Shown: positions 17,549 to 26,991, counted from the first letter of the stretch. The stretch is DNA of 64,000 bases from Bacteroidales bacterium (GCA_024685285.1 JAIKVZ010000018.1:25998-89997), one strand, 5' to 3'. Translations and numbers: made by a program. The notes: a model not told the origin generated them from the sequence alone.

Positions 17549-18509
17549 TTTCATATCAGCAACAGCAATTACACTTGCACTTGTCGCCTGCTCCAACCAT
17601 AGGGCAGGCGACAACGTTGTGCATTTCGAGCGTTTCGAGCAGCTCATCTTTGACACCCCGACAGACCAGCTCGGGGCTCGTCTGCAAACCGAACAGAGCC
17701 GTTTCAGCACCACCTTGCTCAACATACAGCCATCGGACGCTCAATATATGGCTATGCTTTCAGGCTTTGTTACGGACCCCGTTGTGCGCGACATATACCA
17801 CACAACCGATAGTCTCTATCACGATTTGAGTGACATTGAGGCCAGAGTTGGCTCTGCTTTGAACAAGGCAACCAAGCTTATGCCAACACTCGACTACCGC
17901 CATTTCTACACTTTAGTAACAGCCGATTTTGACGATTACCGTAACCGCGTGTTCTGCGACGACCACAGTCTTGCCATCTCTATTGACAAATATGCCCTAC
18001 CCTACCTTGAACGCTACAACCACTTCGGCGTGCCCATGTATATTGTAAACCTCTGCACACGTGACCATATTGTGGCCGACTGCATGGCTGCCATTGCTCG
18101 GGCCAATATAGAGTTACCCGATGCCGATATGACTCTGCTCGACTATATGGTAGCCGAAGGCAAAACACTTTATTTCGTATCGCAAGCCATGCCGTCAACA
18201 CCCGACACGATAGTGGCCCGCTACACCGCCGAACAGATGGAATGGATGATCAAAAACGAACACAACGTATGGGCTTACTTTGTCCAGAATCAGCTGCTCT
18301 ACTCTATCGACCGTTCTCAGTTTCACAACTTTATTGACGATGCCCCCAAGACCAACGCATTCGGCGATGGCTCTGCACCGCGCACAGCGGCATACATAGG
18401 CTGGCAAATTGTGAACCAATATATGAAACGAACCCACGCCTCGATGAGCGAATTGTTTGCTTATACCAACTCTCAGTCAATACTCCAGAAATCGAACTAC
18501 AGGCCGTAA
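17529..18509 (+). CDS. GldB-like lipoprotein
   Basis: A 326-residue protein with a lipoprotein signal ending LALVAC (Cys near residue 21). The body fits the gliding-motility GldB family, including the C-terminal blocks HNFIDDAPKTNAFGDGSAPR and IGWQIVNQYMK. GldB is needed for gliding in Flavobacterium, but homologues occur in non-gliding Bacteroidales, where the role is unclear. It starts inside the end of the DUF349 gene (20-base overlap), as expected for a coupled pair, and precedes a lipid kinase gene by 29 bases. Confidence 0.78.
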   Translation: MLKRRINFISATAITLALVACSNHRAGDNVVHFERFEQLIFDTPTDQLGARLQTEQSRFSTTLLNIQPSDAQYMAMLSGFVTDPVVRDIYHTTDSLYHDLSDIEARVGSALNKATKLMPTLDYRHFYTLVTADFDDYRNRVFCDDHSLAISIDKYALPYLERYNHFGVPMYIVNLCTRDHIVADCMAAIARANIELPDADMTLLDYMVAEGKTLYFVSQAMPSTPDTIVARYTAEQMEWMIKNEHNVWAYFVQNQLLYSIDRSQFHNFIDDAPKTNAFGDGSAPRTAAYIGWQIVNQYMKRTHASMSELFAYTNSQSILQKSNYRP

Positions 18510-18538
18510 CCATAATTACAAAACAGAAACAACTACTT

Positions 18539-19486
18539 ATGAAAATGAAAATAAGAGTGGTCGTCAACCCAATATCGGGTATTGGTCGCCAAAAAAAGAT
18601 AGAAACAGTATTGAAGACCAACCTTAACCAGGATATCTTTGACTATGAGGTATGCTATACCGAGCGCATACACCACGGTACCGAACTGGCCCGCGAAGCC
18701 GCCGACAAAGGCTATGATTGCGTGGTGGCTGTAGGCGGCGACGGCAGCGTGAATGATGTTGTGACCGGCATCTACGGCACTAACACCCGTTTGGGCATAA
18801 TACCCTGCGGCAGCGGCAACGGATTGGCACGTTGCCTCAAGATACCCTTGGTGCCCGCCTTGGCCGTGCGCGCCCTTAACCAATGCCACGAGGAGAGCAT
18901 CGACGTGATGACCATTAACGACAAGTACGTCTCGGTCAATCTCTCGGGTGTGGGCTTCGATGCCTACATAGCCCGCCTTATGAAAGCTGCCAAATCGCGC
19001 GGTTTCTCGGCCTACATGAGTTTCATGCTACGTGAATATGCCACATATCAGTGCAACGACTACCAACTCACTATCGACGGCCGGCAATACACCCGCAACG
19101 CATGGCTGATTGCATTCGCCAACAGCAACCAATTTGGATATAACGCTGCCGTGGCGCCGCTGGCCAAACTCGACGACGGCCTGATTGATGTAGTGGTGCT
19201 TGACAAGATTCCCATCGAACATCTTGCCCTCACTGTGCCGCTGGCCTACGCCAACCACTTCGAGCTTTCGCAACACTGCGAGATGTTTAAAGCCAAAGAT
19301 ATACTTGTTGAAGGCAATATCGACAAGTGGGTGAATATCGACGGCGAGGCTGAGAACCTCGGAACCTCAGTGCATTTTGTCAACCATCACCAGGCTCTAA
19401 ATATTTACTCTCGCGACATAACGCGTCCTATAGTTGGCATAGTGAACGAGGTGAAACCAAAGAGACCAACGCACCCGGTAAAATGA
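18539..19486 (+). CDS. Diacylglycerol/lipid kinase family protein (YegS-like)
   Basis: A 315-residue kinase of the DAGK catalytic family, phosphorylating diacylglycerol or another lipid alcohol with ATP. VVVNPISGIGRQKK opens the N-terminal ATP-binding domain; VAVGGDGSVNDVVTG is the GGDG nucleotide loop, and IIPCGSGNGLARCL follows. The C-terminal beta domain contains VSVNLSGVGFDAYIA and DGLIDVVVLDK. No signal peptide, so it acts at the cytoplasmic face. Its stop overlaps the start of the SUI1 gene by 4 bases. Confidence 0.9.
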   Translation: MKMKIRVVVNPISGIGRQKKIETVLKTNLNQDIFDYEVCYTERIHHGTELAREAADKGYDCVVAVGGDGSVNDVVTGIYGTNTRLGIIPCGSGNGLARCLKIPLVPALAVRALNQCHEESIDVMTINDKYVSVNLSGVGFDAYIARLMKAAKSRGFSAYMSFMLREYATYQCNDYQLTIDGRQYTRNAWLIAFANSNQFGYNAAVAPLAKLDDGLIDVVVLDKIPIEHLALTVPLAYANHFELSQHCEMFKAKDILVEGNIDKWVNIDGEAENLGTSVHFVNHHQALNIYSRDITRPIVGIVNEVKPKRPTHPVK

Positions 19487-19794
19487 ACATAGTATACTCC
19501 ACCAACCCCGATTTTGACTACAATGCCGACTCCGAGCCAGAGGTAGTTACCCTACCGCCGGCACAACAGCGCTTGATTGTGCGGCTCGAGCGCCGGGGAG
19601 GCAAGCTGTCCACCATGGTCGATGGCTTTGTTGGCACCGGTGAGGACCTGTCGGCGCTGGGTAGGACGTTGAAAAACCGCTGCGGCGTGGGCGGAACAGC
19701 AAAGGATGGCGTAATTATTATCCAAGGCGATCGCCGCGACGACGTGCTAAAACTGCTCTTGGCCGCAGGCTATCGCGCCAAACGAGGCAATTGA
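19483..19794 (+). CDS. SUI1/YciH-family translation factor
   Basis: A 103-residue protein of the eIF1/SUI1 family. The core has LIVRLERRGGKLSTMVDGF, then LKNRCGVGGTAKDGVIIIQGD, matching the conserved K-x-x-C-G-x-G-G-x-x-x-x-G-x-I-x-x-Q-G-D signature. In bacteria (YciH) it influences start-codon selection and stress translation. It overlaps the lipid kinase gene by 4 bases and ends before a strong hairpin, closing the operon that began with the DUF349 gene. Confidence 0.9.
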   Translation: MNIVYSTNPDFDYNADSEPEVVTLPPAQQRLIVRLERRGGKLSTMVDGFVGTGEDLSALGRTLKNRCGVGGTAKDGVIIIQGDRRDDVLKLLLAAGYRAKRGN

Positions 19795-19806
19795 AACTAT
19801 AATTAA

Positions 19807-19844
19807 CAACAGTGGAGGGCTGCATAAGCAACCCTCCACTGTTG
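19807..19844. terminator. Bidirectional terminator between SUI1 and glyA
   Basis: CAACAGTGGAGGG (19807-19819) pairs perfectly with CCCTCCACTGTTG (19832-19844), 13 bp. It serves the convergent SUI1 and glyA genes. Confidence 0.8.
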
Positions 19845-19878
19845 GTTTATAGACCGAGATAATACTGTTTGATGATGG

Positions 19879-21159
19879 TTACCAGGCGAAGAGCGGACGG
19901 TTCTGCATCATCTCGTTGACTTGGCCTGTGATCTTGGCACGCACAGCCTCGTCGGTCGGGTTGCAGAGCACGGTATCAATCATGTCGACAATCACCTGCA
20001 TGTCGCCTTCCTTCAGGCCACGGGTGGTGATAGCGGGCGTTCCAACGCGCAGACCGCTGGTCTTGAAGGCGCTGCGGCTGTCGAAAGGAACCATGTTCTT
20101 GTTCACCGTGATGTCGGCGGCCACGAGGGCGTTTTCGGCTTCCTTACCGGTGAGTTCGGGGAACTTGGTGCGCAGGTCGATGAGCATGAGGTGGTTGTCT
20201 GTACCGCCGCTGATGACCTTGTAGCCTTTGTTGACGAAGGCTTCGCACATCACCTTGGCGTTCTTCATCACCTGCTGGATGTACTGGTCGTAGCTGTCGG
20301 TCAGAGCCTCGCCAAATGCAACGGCCTTGGCGGCGATGACGTGCTCGAGAGGACCGCCCTGGGTGCCGGGGAACACAGCGCTGTCGAGGAGGGCACTCAT
20401 TTTCTTGATTTCACCTTTCGGAGTGGTCTTACCCCAAGGATTGTCGAAGTCTTGACCCATCAGAATCATACCGCCACGGGGTCCGCGGAGGGTCTTGTGG
20501 GTGGTGGTGGTGACGATGTGGCAATACTTCACGGCGTTGTTGAGGTAGCCCTTGGCAATCATGCCGCTGGGGTGGCTGATGTCGCCCATGAGGATAGCGC
20601 CGATACGGTCGGCAATTTCGCGCATCTTGGCCCAATCCCAGTCACGGCTGTAGGCGCTGCCGCCGCCGATGATGAGCTTCGGACGGAACTCGAGGGCTTT
20701 CTTCTCCATATCCTCGTAGTCGACGGTGCCGGTCTCTTCCTTCACCTGGTAGCCAACAACTTTGTAGTTGATACCGCTGAAGTTCACGGGGCTGCCGTGC
20801 GAAAGGTGACCACCGTGGTTGAGGTCCATGCCCATGAAGGTGTCGCCGCTGTTGAGGCAAGCCAGGAAGACGGCCATGTTGGCCTGTGCACCGCTGTGGG
20901 GCTGCACGTTGGCCCAGCAGGCGCCGTAGAGCTTCTTGGCACGCTCGATGGCGATGGTCTCGCTCTGGTCGACAATCTGGCAACCGCCGTAGTAGAGCTT
21001 GCCGGGATAGCCTTCGGCATACTTGTTGGTCATGACAGAACCCATGGCTTCCATCACCTGGTCGCTGACGAAGTTCTCGGAGGCAATCAGCTCGATGCCT
21101 TTGGTCTGACGCTCACGCTCTTTCTGGATGAGGTCAAAAATCTGTGTATCTCTTTGCAT
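19879..21159 (-). CDS. glyA: Serine hydroxymethyltransferase
   Basis: A 426-residue PLP enzyme interconverting serine + tetrahydrofolate with glycine + methylene-tetrahydrofolate, the main one-carbon source. Visible motifs are [25 protein letters not shown], the Schiff-base lysine in [14 protein letters not shown], and [19 protein letters not shown]. Full length with standard start [12 protein letters not shown]. It is transcribed alone from a -7 box at 21201-21208. A long open frame on the opposite strand is only a codon-bias shadow. Confidence 0.97.
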   Translation of the reverse strand: MQRDTQIFDLIQKERERQTKGIELIASENFVSDQVMEAMGSVMTNKYAEGYPGKLYYGGCQIVDQSETIAIERAKKLYGACWANVQPHSGAQANMAVFLACLNSGDTFMGMDLNHGGHLSHGSPVNFSGINYKVVGYQVKEETGTVDYEDMEKKALEFRPKLIIGGGSAYSRDWDWAKMREIADRIGAILMGDISHPSGMIAKGYLNNAVKYCHIVTTTTHKTLRGPRGGMILMGQDFDNPWGKTTPKGEIKKMSALLDSAVFPGTQGGPLEHVIAAKAVAFGEALTDSYDQYIQQVMKNAKVMCEAFVNKGYKVISGGTDNHLMLIDLRTKFPELTGKEAENALVAADITVNKNMVPFDSRSAFKTSGLRVGTPAITTRGLKEGDMQVIVDMIDTVLCNPTDEAVRAKITGQVNEMMQNRPLFAW

Positions 21160-21200
21160 ATCAGATATGTATTAATTTTTTAACAAATATTTGTATTTTG

Positions 21201-21208
21201 CAAATATA
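21201..21208 (-). promoter_or_regulatory. glyA promoter -7 box
   Basis: The minus strand reads TATATTTG at 21201-21208, 42 bases before the glyA ATG. No riboswitch-like structure was noticed between them. Confidence 0.6.
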
Positions 21209-21301
21209 CAATTTTTTCGTGAAAATATGCAAAAAAATAAAAAATAATGTGCGATTTCACTCCGAACAAAGCGTCAATTTGCTAAAGAATTGAAAATTTT
21301 T

Positions 21302-21332
21302 TTTGCTGATTCAAAAAAAACGCGTAACTTTG
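21302..21332 (+). promoter_or_regulatory. Promoter of the transglutaminase-like gene
   Basis: TTTG (21302-21305), 19-base spacer, TAACTTTG (21325-21332). The leader before the ATG at 21436 is about 100 bases and contains a second in-frame upstream methionine that I do not take as the start. Confidence 0.75.
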
Positions 21333-21435
21333 CAAATTGAAACCCTCAAACAAAAATACGATTGGCCTTGTCGTGCATAATAACATTTTGAGGTATGCAA
21401 GATTAATGAAATTCAATGAGACAAAAAAACAAATA

Positions 21436-23169
21436 ATGAAAAGACTAATACTTTTGGCAAGCATAGCGTTGGCGGCAAGTTTGGTTCAGGCACAAGTCAT
21501 CGTTACTGACACCAGTGATTTTCAACGCGTTAAACACATCCTTAGAGTCGATAAAACATATTGCAGCGGGTTGAGCCACGTCATGGCCATCCTTCCATAT
21601 ATGCAAAGCAACCACTACCAGATAATCGAGAATCCCGTCGTTTTTTCTAACGGCACAGTCCGCAACAACGCGGAAGGCGGCAATAAATATATCGGATATG
21701 ACCTATACTCGTCAGAAATGAACCAATTAAGCAACGTTTTCGAGTTAGGTATGGAGTTCGACGTGGCCACTATCAATATCAATGTCGACTTCAATGCCAT
21801 CGACACGATATACCCATACGACACCACGAGCAGCGAATACACCGAAAACATAGGCGCCATAAGCGAGTATGTCCTGCCGCACCATTCACATATCGACTCT
21901 GTGTCAAACATACTGTGGAACCAGTCGACCGACATCATTGATTACGCGCGGCGCTGCTATCTGTATACAGCTAACCAATTGAATTACATTAATGCTAATA
22001 CAGGTATCCACAGTTTACAGGACATCATCAACAATGGCGGGGGCGACTGCGGAAACTTCTCGTCCTATTATATCTCGTTGCTTCGCTGCCGCAACATCCC
22101 AGCGCGCCATGTCGTAACAGTATTGGGTATGAACGACTGCCACATATGGGCTGAGTTCTACCTGCAGAACTATGGATGGATACCAGTTGACCCCACATTC
22201 AAGAACGGGAATCCTTCTGGCGACTACTTTGGCCACAAAAACAGCTCGCACTATGTCACCACACTTGGCATAGGGCTGACCAACTATAAATTTGGAGCCT
22301 ATGACGAGCCCATACAGATTACACTGTTGCAGCTGGATTATTGGTACTGGTGGTACTATAACCCTTGCACTTCTGCCGACTTCGACTTCTTAGTTCAACG
22401 CCTGCCGACTGCAACCGTGAAAGGTATCTCTTCAGACCCAATCATGGGAAGCGTATACGGCGGTGGACGGTTTGTTGTCGACAGCACGGCCACACTGACA
22501 GCCTCGGCCTACTCTGGATACCACTTCACTCACTGGAGCAACGGCTCGACAGACAATCCTTACACTTTTACAGTGCAAGAAAACAAGACATTGACGGCTT
22601 TCTTTGCCGCAGACGGCGGGTCAACACAGGACACTGTTTATGTACACGACACCGCCTATGTCGTTCTGCATGACACAACCTACATCACTACCCATGATAC
22701 CATTACGAGGATTGATACAGTGACGATTACGGAATATATTTACGTCCATGATACAACGGTTGTCACCGACACGATAGCGCTGACCGAATATGTTCCAGTT
22801 CACGACACCATTATAGTTAACGATACGGTCACACTGACGGAGTACGTAACGGTGCACGACACCACAATTGTCACAGATACGTTGCGCATTGTCGACACCA
22901 TTTATATTAACGATACAATTTATATCGACACCGCTGGCGTAGGCATCGACGAGATGACTATGCTGAAGGTGAAGATGTACGTGCAAGGCACTGACATCGT
23001 GATCGAAAACGCCGATAACAACCGCGTACGCATATATGATGCTGTGGGCCGCATGTTGGCTGTGAAGCAGGATGCGGTGTCACCGGTACGCTTCCCGGTA
23101 GCAACATCAGGCGTATATGTGGTGAAAGTGGGCAACCTGCCGGCCCGCAAAATCGTCGTGGTAAGATGA
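21436..23169 (+). CDS. Secreted transglutaminase-like protein with HDT-repeat stalk and T9SS signal
   Basis: A 577-residue type IX cargo. Start 21436 gives the signal peptide MKRLILLASIALAASLVQAQ; an upstream in-frame extension of 33 codons lacks signal character. A transglutaminase-core domain has a Cys-His-Asp triad: C205 in GGDCGNFSS, H236 in CHIWAEF, D252 in VDPTF. An InlB-type beta repeat (GYHFTHWSNGST...LTAFFA) follows, then about 100 residues of tandem VHDT/TDT units, then a type A C-terminal sorting domain ending NLPARKIVVVR. It could be a cell-surface protease or peptide-crosslinking/cleaving enzyme; the substrate is unknown. It has its own promoter. Confidence 0.85.
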   Translation: MKRLILLASIALAASLVQAQVIVTDTSDFQRVKHILRVDKTYCSGLSHVMAILPYMQSNHYQIIENPVVFSNGTVRNNAEGGNKYIGYDLYSSEMNQLSNVFELGMEFDVATININVDFNAIDTIYPYDTTSSEYTENIGAISEYVLPHHSHIDSVSNILWNQSTDIIDYARRCYLYTANQLNYINANTGIHSLQDIINNGGGDCGNFSSYYISLLRCRNIPARHVVTVLGMNDCHIWAEFYLQNYGWIPVDPTFKNGNPSGDYFGHKNSSHYVTTLGIGLTNYKFGAYDEPIQITLLQLDYWYWWYYNPCTSADFDFLVQRLPTATVKGISSDPIMGSVYGGGRFVVDSTATLTASAYSGYHFTHWSNGSTDNPYTFTVQENKTLTAFFAADGGSTQDTVYVHDTAYVVLHDTTYITTHDTITRIDTVTITEYIYVHDTTVVTDTIALTEYVPVHDTIIVNDTVTLTEYVTVHDTTIVTDTLRIVDTIYINDTIYIDTAGVGIDEMTMLKVKMYVQGTDIVIENADNNRVRIYDAVGRMLAVKQDAVSPVRFPVATSGVYVVKVGNLPARKIVVVR

Positions 23170-23194
23170 AACGATTTAAATATTGAAGATTTAT

Positions 23195-23225
23195 TTTGCC
23201 ATATCGCGAAAAAGTTGTAACTTTG
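23195..23225 (+). promoter_or_regulatory. Promoter of the WG-repeat gene
   Basis: TTTG (23195-23198), 19-base spacer, TAACTTTG (23218-23225), 31 bases upstream of the ATG. Confidence 0.75.
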
Positions 23226-23256
23226 CAGCTGGATTTTTAATGGCAAAATTGTAAAA

Positions 23257-24612
23257 ATGAAGAGAGTAATCACCATCATCCTGCTTACCCTGGCGGCAAG
23301 CATCACCCTCGAGGCACAGACTCCCGCATGGGAGAGTGCGGTGCGTCTTTACGGCTACAAGAACGACAATGGAACTTGGAAAATAGCGCCGCAGTACCAA
23401 CGCGCAGGCGAGTTCCAAGGCCACGGTGCACGCCGCTGGGCCGTGGTAAAACTTGACGGCAAATGGGGCTGCATAGATGTTGACGGCAACCTTGTTGTGC
23501 GCAACCTGTTCGACACCCGTGATGTGGCCGAGGAGGCCGGCAAGGAGTGGGAGATTGTGGCCGAGCCCGGTCGCTGGGTATACCCTTCGCGCAACCAGGG
23601 TGACGGCAAGTGGGGCTTTGTGGACTATTACGGCCGCTGGAAATACCAGCCCGTGTATGAGGCCGCCAACCCCTTCTACGGAACCGACCCCAAAGCCTTC
23701 GCCACCGTGCGCAAAGACGGCCGCTGGGGCTGCATCGACGGCAAGGGCGTGATGGTTATCAACCCCATATTCCTCACCGCCGACCAGGCCGCCGAAGCCG
23801 GCAAGCAATGGATTCATGGCCGCAACTACTACACATGGCGCACCCCTGTCACCAATCCAAAAACCGGTCTGTGGGGCTTTGTCGACTATCTCGGCCGCTG
23901 GGCAGTGCCACCAATCTACCAAGACCACGACTACTTTGGCAGCGACAACAACTATACCTATACTCAGGTCAAGCAGGACGGCCGCTGGGGCAATATCGAC
24001 CGCAATGGCAACATCGTTTCAACGCCCATCTTCTTTACAAAGGAGGATGCCGCATACGCCCTGTCGCAATATGAACATGGCCGCACTCTCGAAGGCTGGC
24101 GCCTGCCAGTGACCAACCCCGTTAACGGCAAGTGGGGCTGGGTTGACTGGAGCGGCGAGTGGCGTATAAAACCCATCTACGAAGGTGCAACCCGTTTTGC
24201 CAACGACACCGGCCTCTTCGCCACCGCCAAGCTCGACGGCTATTGGCTCGCCATCAGCGACACCGGCGACCACCTCTCGCGCAATGTCTTCACCCTCAGC
24301 AGCGAAGCCTGGCTGGCCGGCAACGAGTGGGACACCTACCAGGAACTCGGCCACTGGCTCTATCCTGTGCAAGATCCTGGCACCCAGGCATGGGGCTACG
24401 TCGACTACAAAGGCATATATGTCATCAAGCCCATATTTGAGGACGCCAAACTCTTCACCTTTGTATGGAACGACCGTGTTGCTCCAGCCAAGATGGACGG
24501 CAAGTGGGGTTGCATAGACCATACCGGCCAGTTTGTGGTGGCCAACATCTACAACACCTCGGCCGAGGCCCAGATAGCGGGCCGCCGCTGGGCCGAAGGC
24601 CACAAGTTTTGA
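23257..24612 (+). CDS. WG-repeat secreted protein
   Basis: A 451-residue protein with signal peptide MKRVITIILLTLAASITLEA. The rest is about nine WG beta-repeats, e.g. KWGCIDVDGN, KWGFVDYYGRW, RWGCIDGKG, LWGFVDYLGRW, RWGNIDRNGN, KWGWVDWSGEW, AWGYVDYKG and KWGCIDHTGQ, alternating with helical inserts of the form A-x-E-A-G-K-x-W. WG proteins (PF14903) are usually extracellular or periplasmic with unknown partners. There is no C-terminal sorting domain, so it probably stays periplasmic or is surface-exposed by another route. A lipoprotein gene follows 27 bases later. Confidence 0.85.
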   Translation: MKRVITIILLTLAASITLEAQTPAWESAVRLYGYKNDNGTWKIAPQYQRAGEFQGHGARRWAVVKLDGKWGCIDVDGNLVVRNLFDTRDVAEEAGKEWEIVAEPGRWVYPSRNQGDGKWGFVDYYGRWKYQPVYEAANPFYGTDPKAFATVRKDGRWGCIDGKGVMVINPIFLTADQAAEAGKQWIHGRNYYTWRTPVTNPKTGLWGFVDYLGRWAVPPIYQDHDYFGSDNNYTYTQVKQDGRWGNIDRNGNIVSTPIFFTKEDAAYALSQYEHGRTLEGWRLPVTNPVNGKWGWVDWSGEWRIKPIYEGATRFANDTGLFATAKLDGYWLAISDTGDHLSRNVFTLSSEAWLAGNEWDTYQELGHWLYPVQDPGTQAWGYVDYKGIYVIKPIFEDAKLFTFVWNDRVAPAKMDGKWGCIDHTGQFVVANIYNTSAEAQIAGRRWAEGHKF

Positions 24613-24639
24613 CACATCATATAAAAAAAACTTAACGTT

Positions 24640-25422
24640 ATGAACAAAATTGGCTTTTGGGCGGCAATATTGCTGGCATTATCGCTGACAGCCTGCACCG
24701 ATAAAGAATCCGTAATGCAGGAAATGTCCTGTATTGACGTGACATATTTCATCGACGGTTCAAAAAAGAGTAATACCTTCCAGAACATCGGGGGGTACCG
24801 CACACTGCTCGCCGACTTGGTGGCGGAAGCCGGAAACGGACACAAGGTGAACATCCGTATCGACAGGATGACCCTCTCTGGCTTTGCAATGACAGAGTTG
24901 GACAGCACCGTGTCATTGGTCACACCTGACGCGGCGGCCGCCTACACCGAGCGCAAAAACATGGCGGGGTATGACGTCACTATCACTTACAACTCCGTAA
25001 CCGACACATACGACATCAGCACCTCCGACATCACCCAACACCAAACCAACCAACATCTTTGGCAATGCACCGAGGACGACTACGCCGTCCGTTTCATGTT
25101 TTGGACTGACAGCACGATGTACGTCGAAATCGAAGGCGGTGAAGACAAAGACTTTTTAGGACTTCGGGAAACCTTCTGCTCGTATAGAATCGACCACATT
25201 GAGGATTACCCAGACCCCTCCAGTGACGACCCAGACGACTCAGCGGTTATTTATGACAATTTACTAATGTATCTATCTAACGGCTCTATTATTGGACTTT
25301 ATGCATTCGACTTATCATCTTCGGAATTACATTATTTATTAATAGCAGATATTACGATATATGCTGTACTAGGATATTGCAGTAATTGTGTAATATATCT
25401 CGATATGAACATATTATTCTAA
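24640..25422 (+). CDS. Lipoprotein of unknown function with odd C-terminus
   Basis: A 260-residue protein with lipobox SLTAC (signal MNKIGFWAAILLALSLTAC). I recognise no domain. The first about 200 residues use GC-rich codons like the neighbours and end in an acidic linker (DPSSDDPDDS). The last about 60 residues, from about 25250, are encoded by strikingly A/T-rich DNA and become hydrophobic (YLLIADITIYAVLGYC), suggesting a replaced or frameshifted C-terminal part. It lies between the WG gene and dihydroorotase and may be cotranscribed with the former. Confidence 0.55.
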   Translation: MNKIGFWAAILLALSLTACTDKESVMQEMSCIDVTYFIDGSKKSNTFQNIGGYRTLLADLVAEAGNGHKVNIRIDRMTLSGFAMTELDSTVSLVTPDAAAAYTERKNMAGYDVTITYNSVTDTYDISTSDITQHQTNQHLWQCTEDDYAVRFMFWTDSTMYVEIEGGEDKDFLGLRETFCSYRIDHIEDYPDPSSDDPDDSAVIYDNLLMYLSNGSIIGLYAFDLSSSELHYLLIADITIYAVLGYCSNCVIYLDMNILF

Positions 25423-25461
25423 ACATACGAACACTATGAAAAAGGTATTCATTAACTAACT

Positions 25462-26829
25462 ATGAAGACCATAATCAAAAACGCCACCATTGTCAATGAG
25501 GGGCGCACTTTCACAGGCACTGTCGTCATCGAGGGCGAAAGGATTGCCAAGGTGATAGAGAACTCGGAGAACTCAGATTTTTCCGAATACTCTGAAAACG
25601 CCATTGACGCCACGGGCCTGCTGCTCCTGCCTGGGGTGATAGACACCCACGTGCATTTCCGCGACGGCGGGCGGAGCGAAAACCCCGCAGGCACTTTCGA
25701 GAGCGAGAGCCGCGCAGCCATTGCCGGCGGTGTGACTTCGGTGGTGGATATGCCCAACACCAACCCTCAGACCACCACCCTCGAGGCTTTGGAACAGAAA
25801 GAGGCCCTTGCCGCACGCGTGAGCGCCGTAAACTACGGCTTTATGCTCGGAGCCACCAACGACAACGTCGACATGCTCCTCGCCACCGACCCCTCGCGCT
25901 ACGCCGCCATCAAGCTCTTCCTCGGCTCGAGCACCGGCAATATGCTCGTGAACGACCCCGCAGTGCTGGACCGCCTGTTTGAACACTCGCACAAGCTCAT
26001 CGTGGCACACTGTGAGGACGAGCGCGTAATCCAGGCCAACCTGCACAATTTCAAGCTCGAATACCAGGGCACCGCCGGCGAGACCGCCGCCCTGCACCCC
26101 AAAGTGCGCAACACCGAGGCCTGCTACCTCAGCACATACCACGCCATAGAACGTGCCCGCAAGTACGGTACGCGCCTGCACATAGCTCACCTCTCCACCG
26201 CCACCGAGCTGGACCTGCTGAGCAATTTCGACCTAGACAAGAAACACATCACCGCCGAGGTGACGCCCAACCACCTGTGGTTCGACGACCGCGACTACCC
26301 CACGCTGGGCAACCTCATCAAGTGCAACCCCGCCATCAAGAGCAACGACGACCGGCTTGCCCTCTGGGCGGCCCTCTACGACGGGTTGATAGACACCATC
26401 GCCACCGACCATGCCCCGCACCCATTAGAGGCCAAGCAACGACCCTACTTCGACGCACCCAGCGGCATTCCCTCGATACAGCACTCGCTACAGATGATGC
26501 TCGAGGCCGTTTTCAGCAAAGCGTCGGCCGAAGGCACAGACAGCGCCGAACATTCGGACCTGCTGGCCATGATTGTGAGCAAGATGTGCCACAACCCCGC
26601 CACACTGTTCGGTATCAAAGAGCGCGGCTTTATTCGCCCTGGCTATTACGCTGACCTGGTGTTGGTGGAACCGGCCGAATTCACCGTAACCCGCGAGAGT
26701 CTGCGCTACCGCTGCGGATGGTCGCCCATCGAAGGCCAGACCCTGCACACGAGGGTAAAACAGGTGTTCATCAACGGCCAACCTACCGACCCCGACAATG
26801 CCATAATAGGCAAACCGCTGGAATTTTGA
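25462..26829 (+). CDS. pyrC: Dihydroorotase
   Basis: A 455-residue amidohydrolase converting carbamoyl-aspartate to dihydroorotate. Metal ligands are visible in DTHVHFRD, IVAHCEDE and LHIAHLST, and the catalytic Asp in IATDHAPH; NPAIKSNDDR is another family block. Between the first beta-sandwich strand and DATGLLLLPGV there is an unusual low-complexity insert ENSENSDFSEYSEN (bases 25558-25599), made of 9-base units also found in reverse orientation at 50323-50361. The insert sits in a surface loop position, so the enzyme is probably functional. The gene starts 39 bases after a lipoprotein gene and ends before repeat copy 3. Confidence 0.93.
   Translation: MKTIIKNATIVNEGRTFTGTVVIEGERIAKVIENSENSDFSEYSENAIDATGLLLLPGVIDTHVHFRDGGRSENPAGTFESESRAAIAGGVTSVVDMPNTNPQTTTLEALEQKEALAARVSAVNYGFMLGATNDNVDMLLATDPSRYAAIKLFLGSSTGNMLVNDPAVLDRLFEHSHKLIVAHCEDERVIQANLHNFKLEYQGTAGETAALHPKVRNTEACYLSTYHAIERARKYGTRLHIAHLSTATELDLLSNFDLDKKHITAEVTPNHLWFDDRDYPTLGNLIKCNPAIKSNDDRLALWAALYDGLIDTIATDHAPHPLEAKQRPYFDAPSGIPSIQHSLQMMLEAVFSKASAEGTDSAEHSDLLAMIVSKMCHNPATLFGIKERGFIRPGYYADLVLVEPAEFTVTRESLRYRCGWSPIEGQTLHTRVKQVFINGQPTDPDNAIIGKPLEF
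25558..25599 (+). repeat. 9-base minisatellite inside pyrC
   Basis: Fourteen codons encode ENSENSDFSEYSEN from units of the kind TCNGAATAC, TCAGATTTT and TCGGAGAAC. The minus strand at 50323-50361 would encode the same peptide pattern (SEFSEYSEYSEY), pointing to a shared repeat unit. Confidence 0.65.
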
Positions 26830-26863
26830 GGGTTAAGCCCTTATGGTATAGACTTTTATCGCA

Positions 26864-26991
26864 TTTTGTTCGGAGGCCGTGCGGACCCCTCCGAGGTTGA
26901 CCCGACCTCAACCCGACCTTAACCCGAACCTAACCTATCTATATTATTGAAAACCAGCCTGTTGTGTGGTATTTTACAACAGGCTGGTTAT
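26864..26991 (+). repeat. Compound intergenic repeat, copy 3
   Basis: TTTTGTTCGGAGG pairs with CCCTCCGA (26888-26895). The tandem core at 26897-26942 has ACCCGACCTCA, ACCCGACCTTA and ACCCGAACCTA, then ACCTATCTA. A perfect 14-bp hairpin follows, AACCAGCCTGTTGT (26952-26965) with ACAACAGGCTGGTT (26976-26989). Between convergent genes; probably a terminator for both. Confidence 0.88.

Noticed and set aside
19921..21183. Long open frame antisense to glyA
   Set aside because: It mirrors glyA codon bias and encodes a His/Val-rich sequence without domain character; glyA is unambiguous.
21209..21336. Glycine or other riboswitch near glyA
   Set aside because: The leader is short and A/T-rich without conserved aptamer sequence.
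22637..22945. Regular repeats considered as a CRISPR array
   Set aside because: Units are short, in frame and encode HDT/TDT peptide repeats; no constant repeat with unique spacers.
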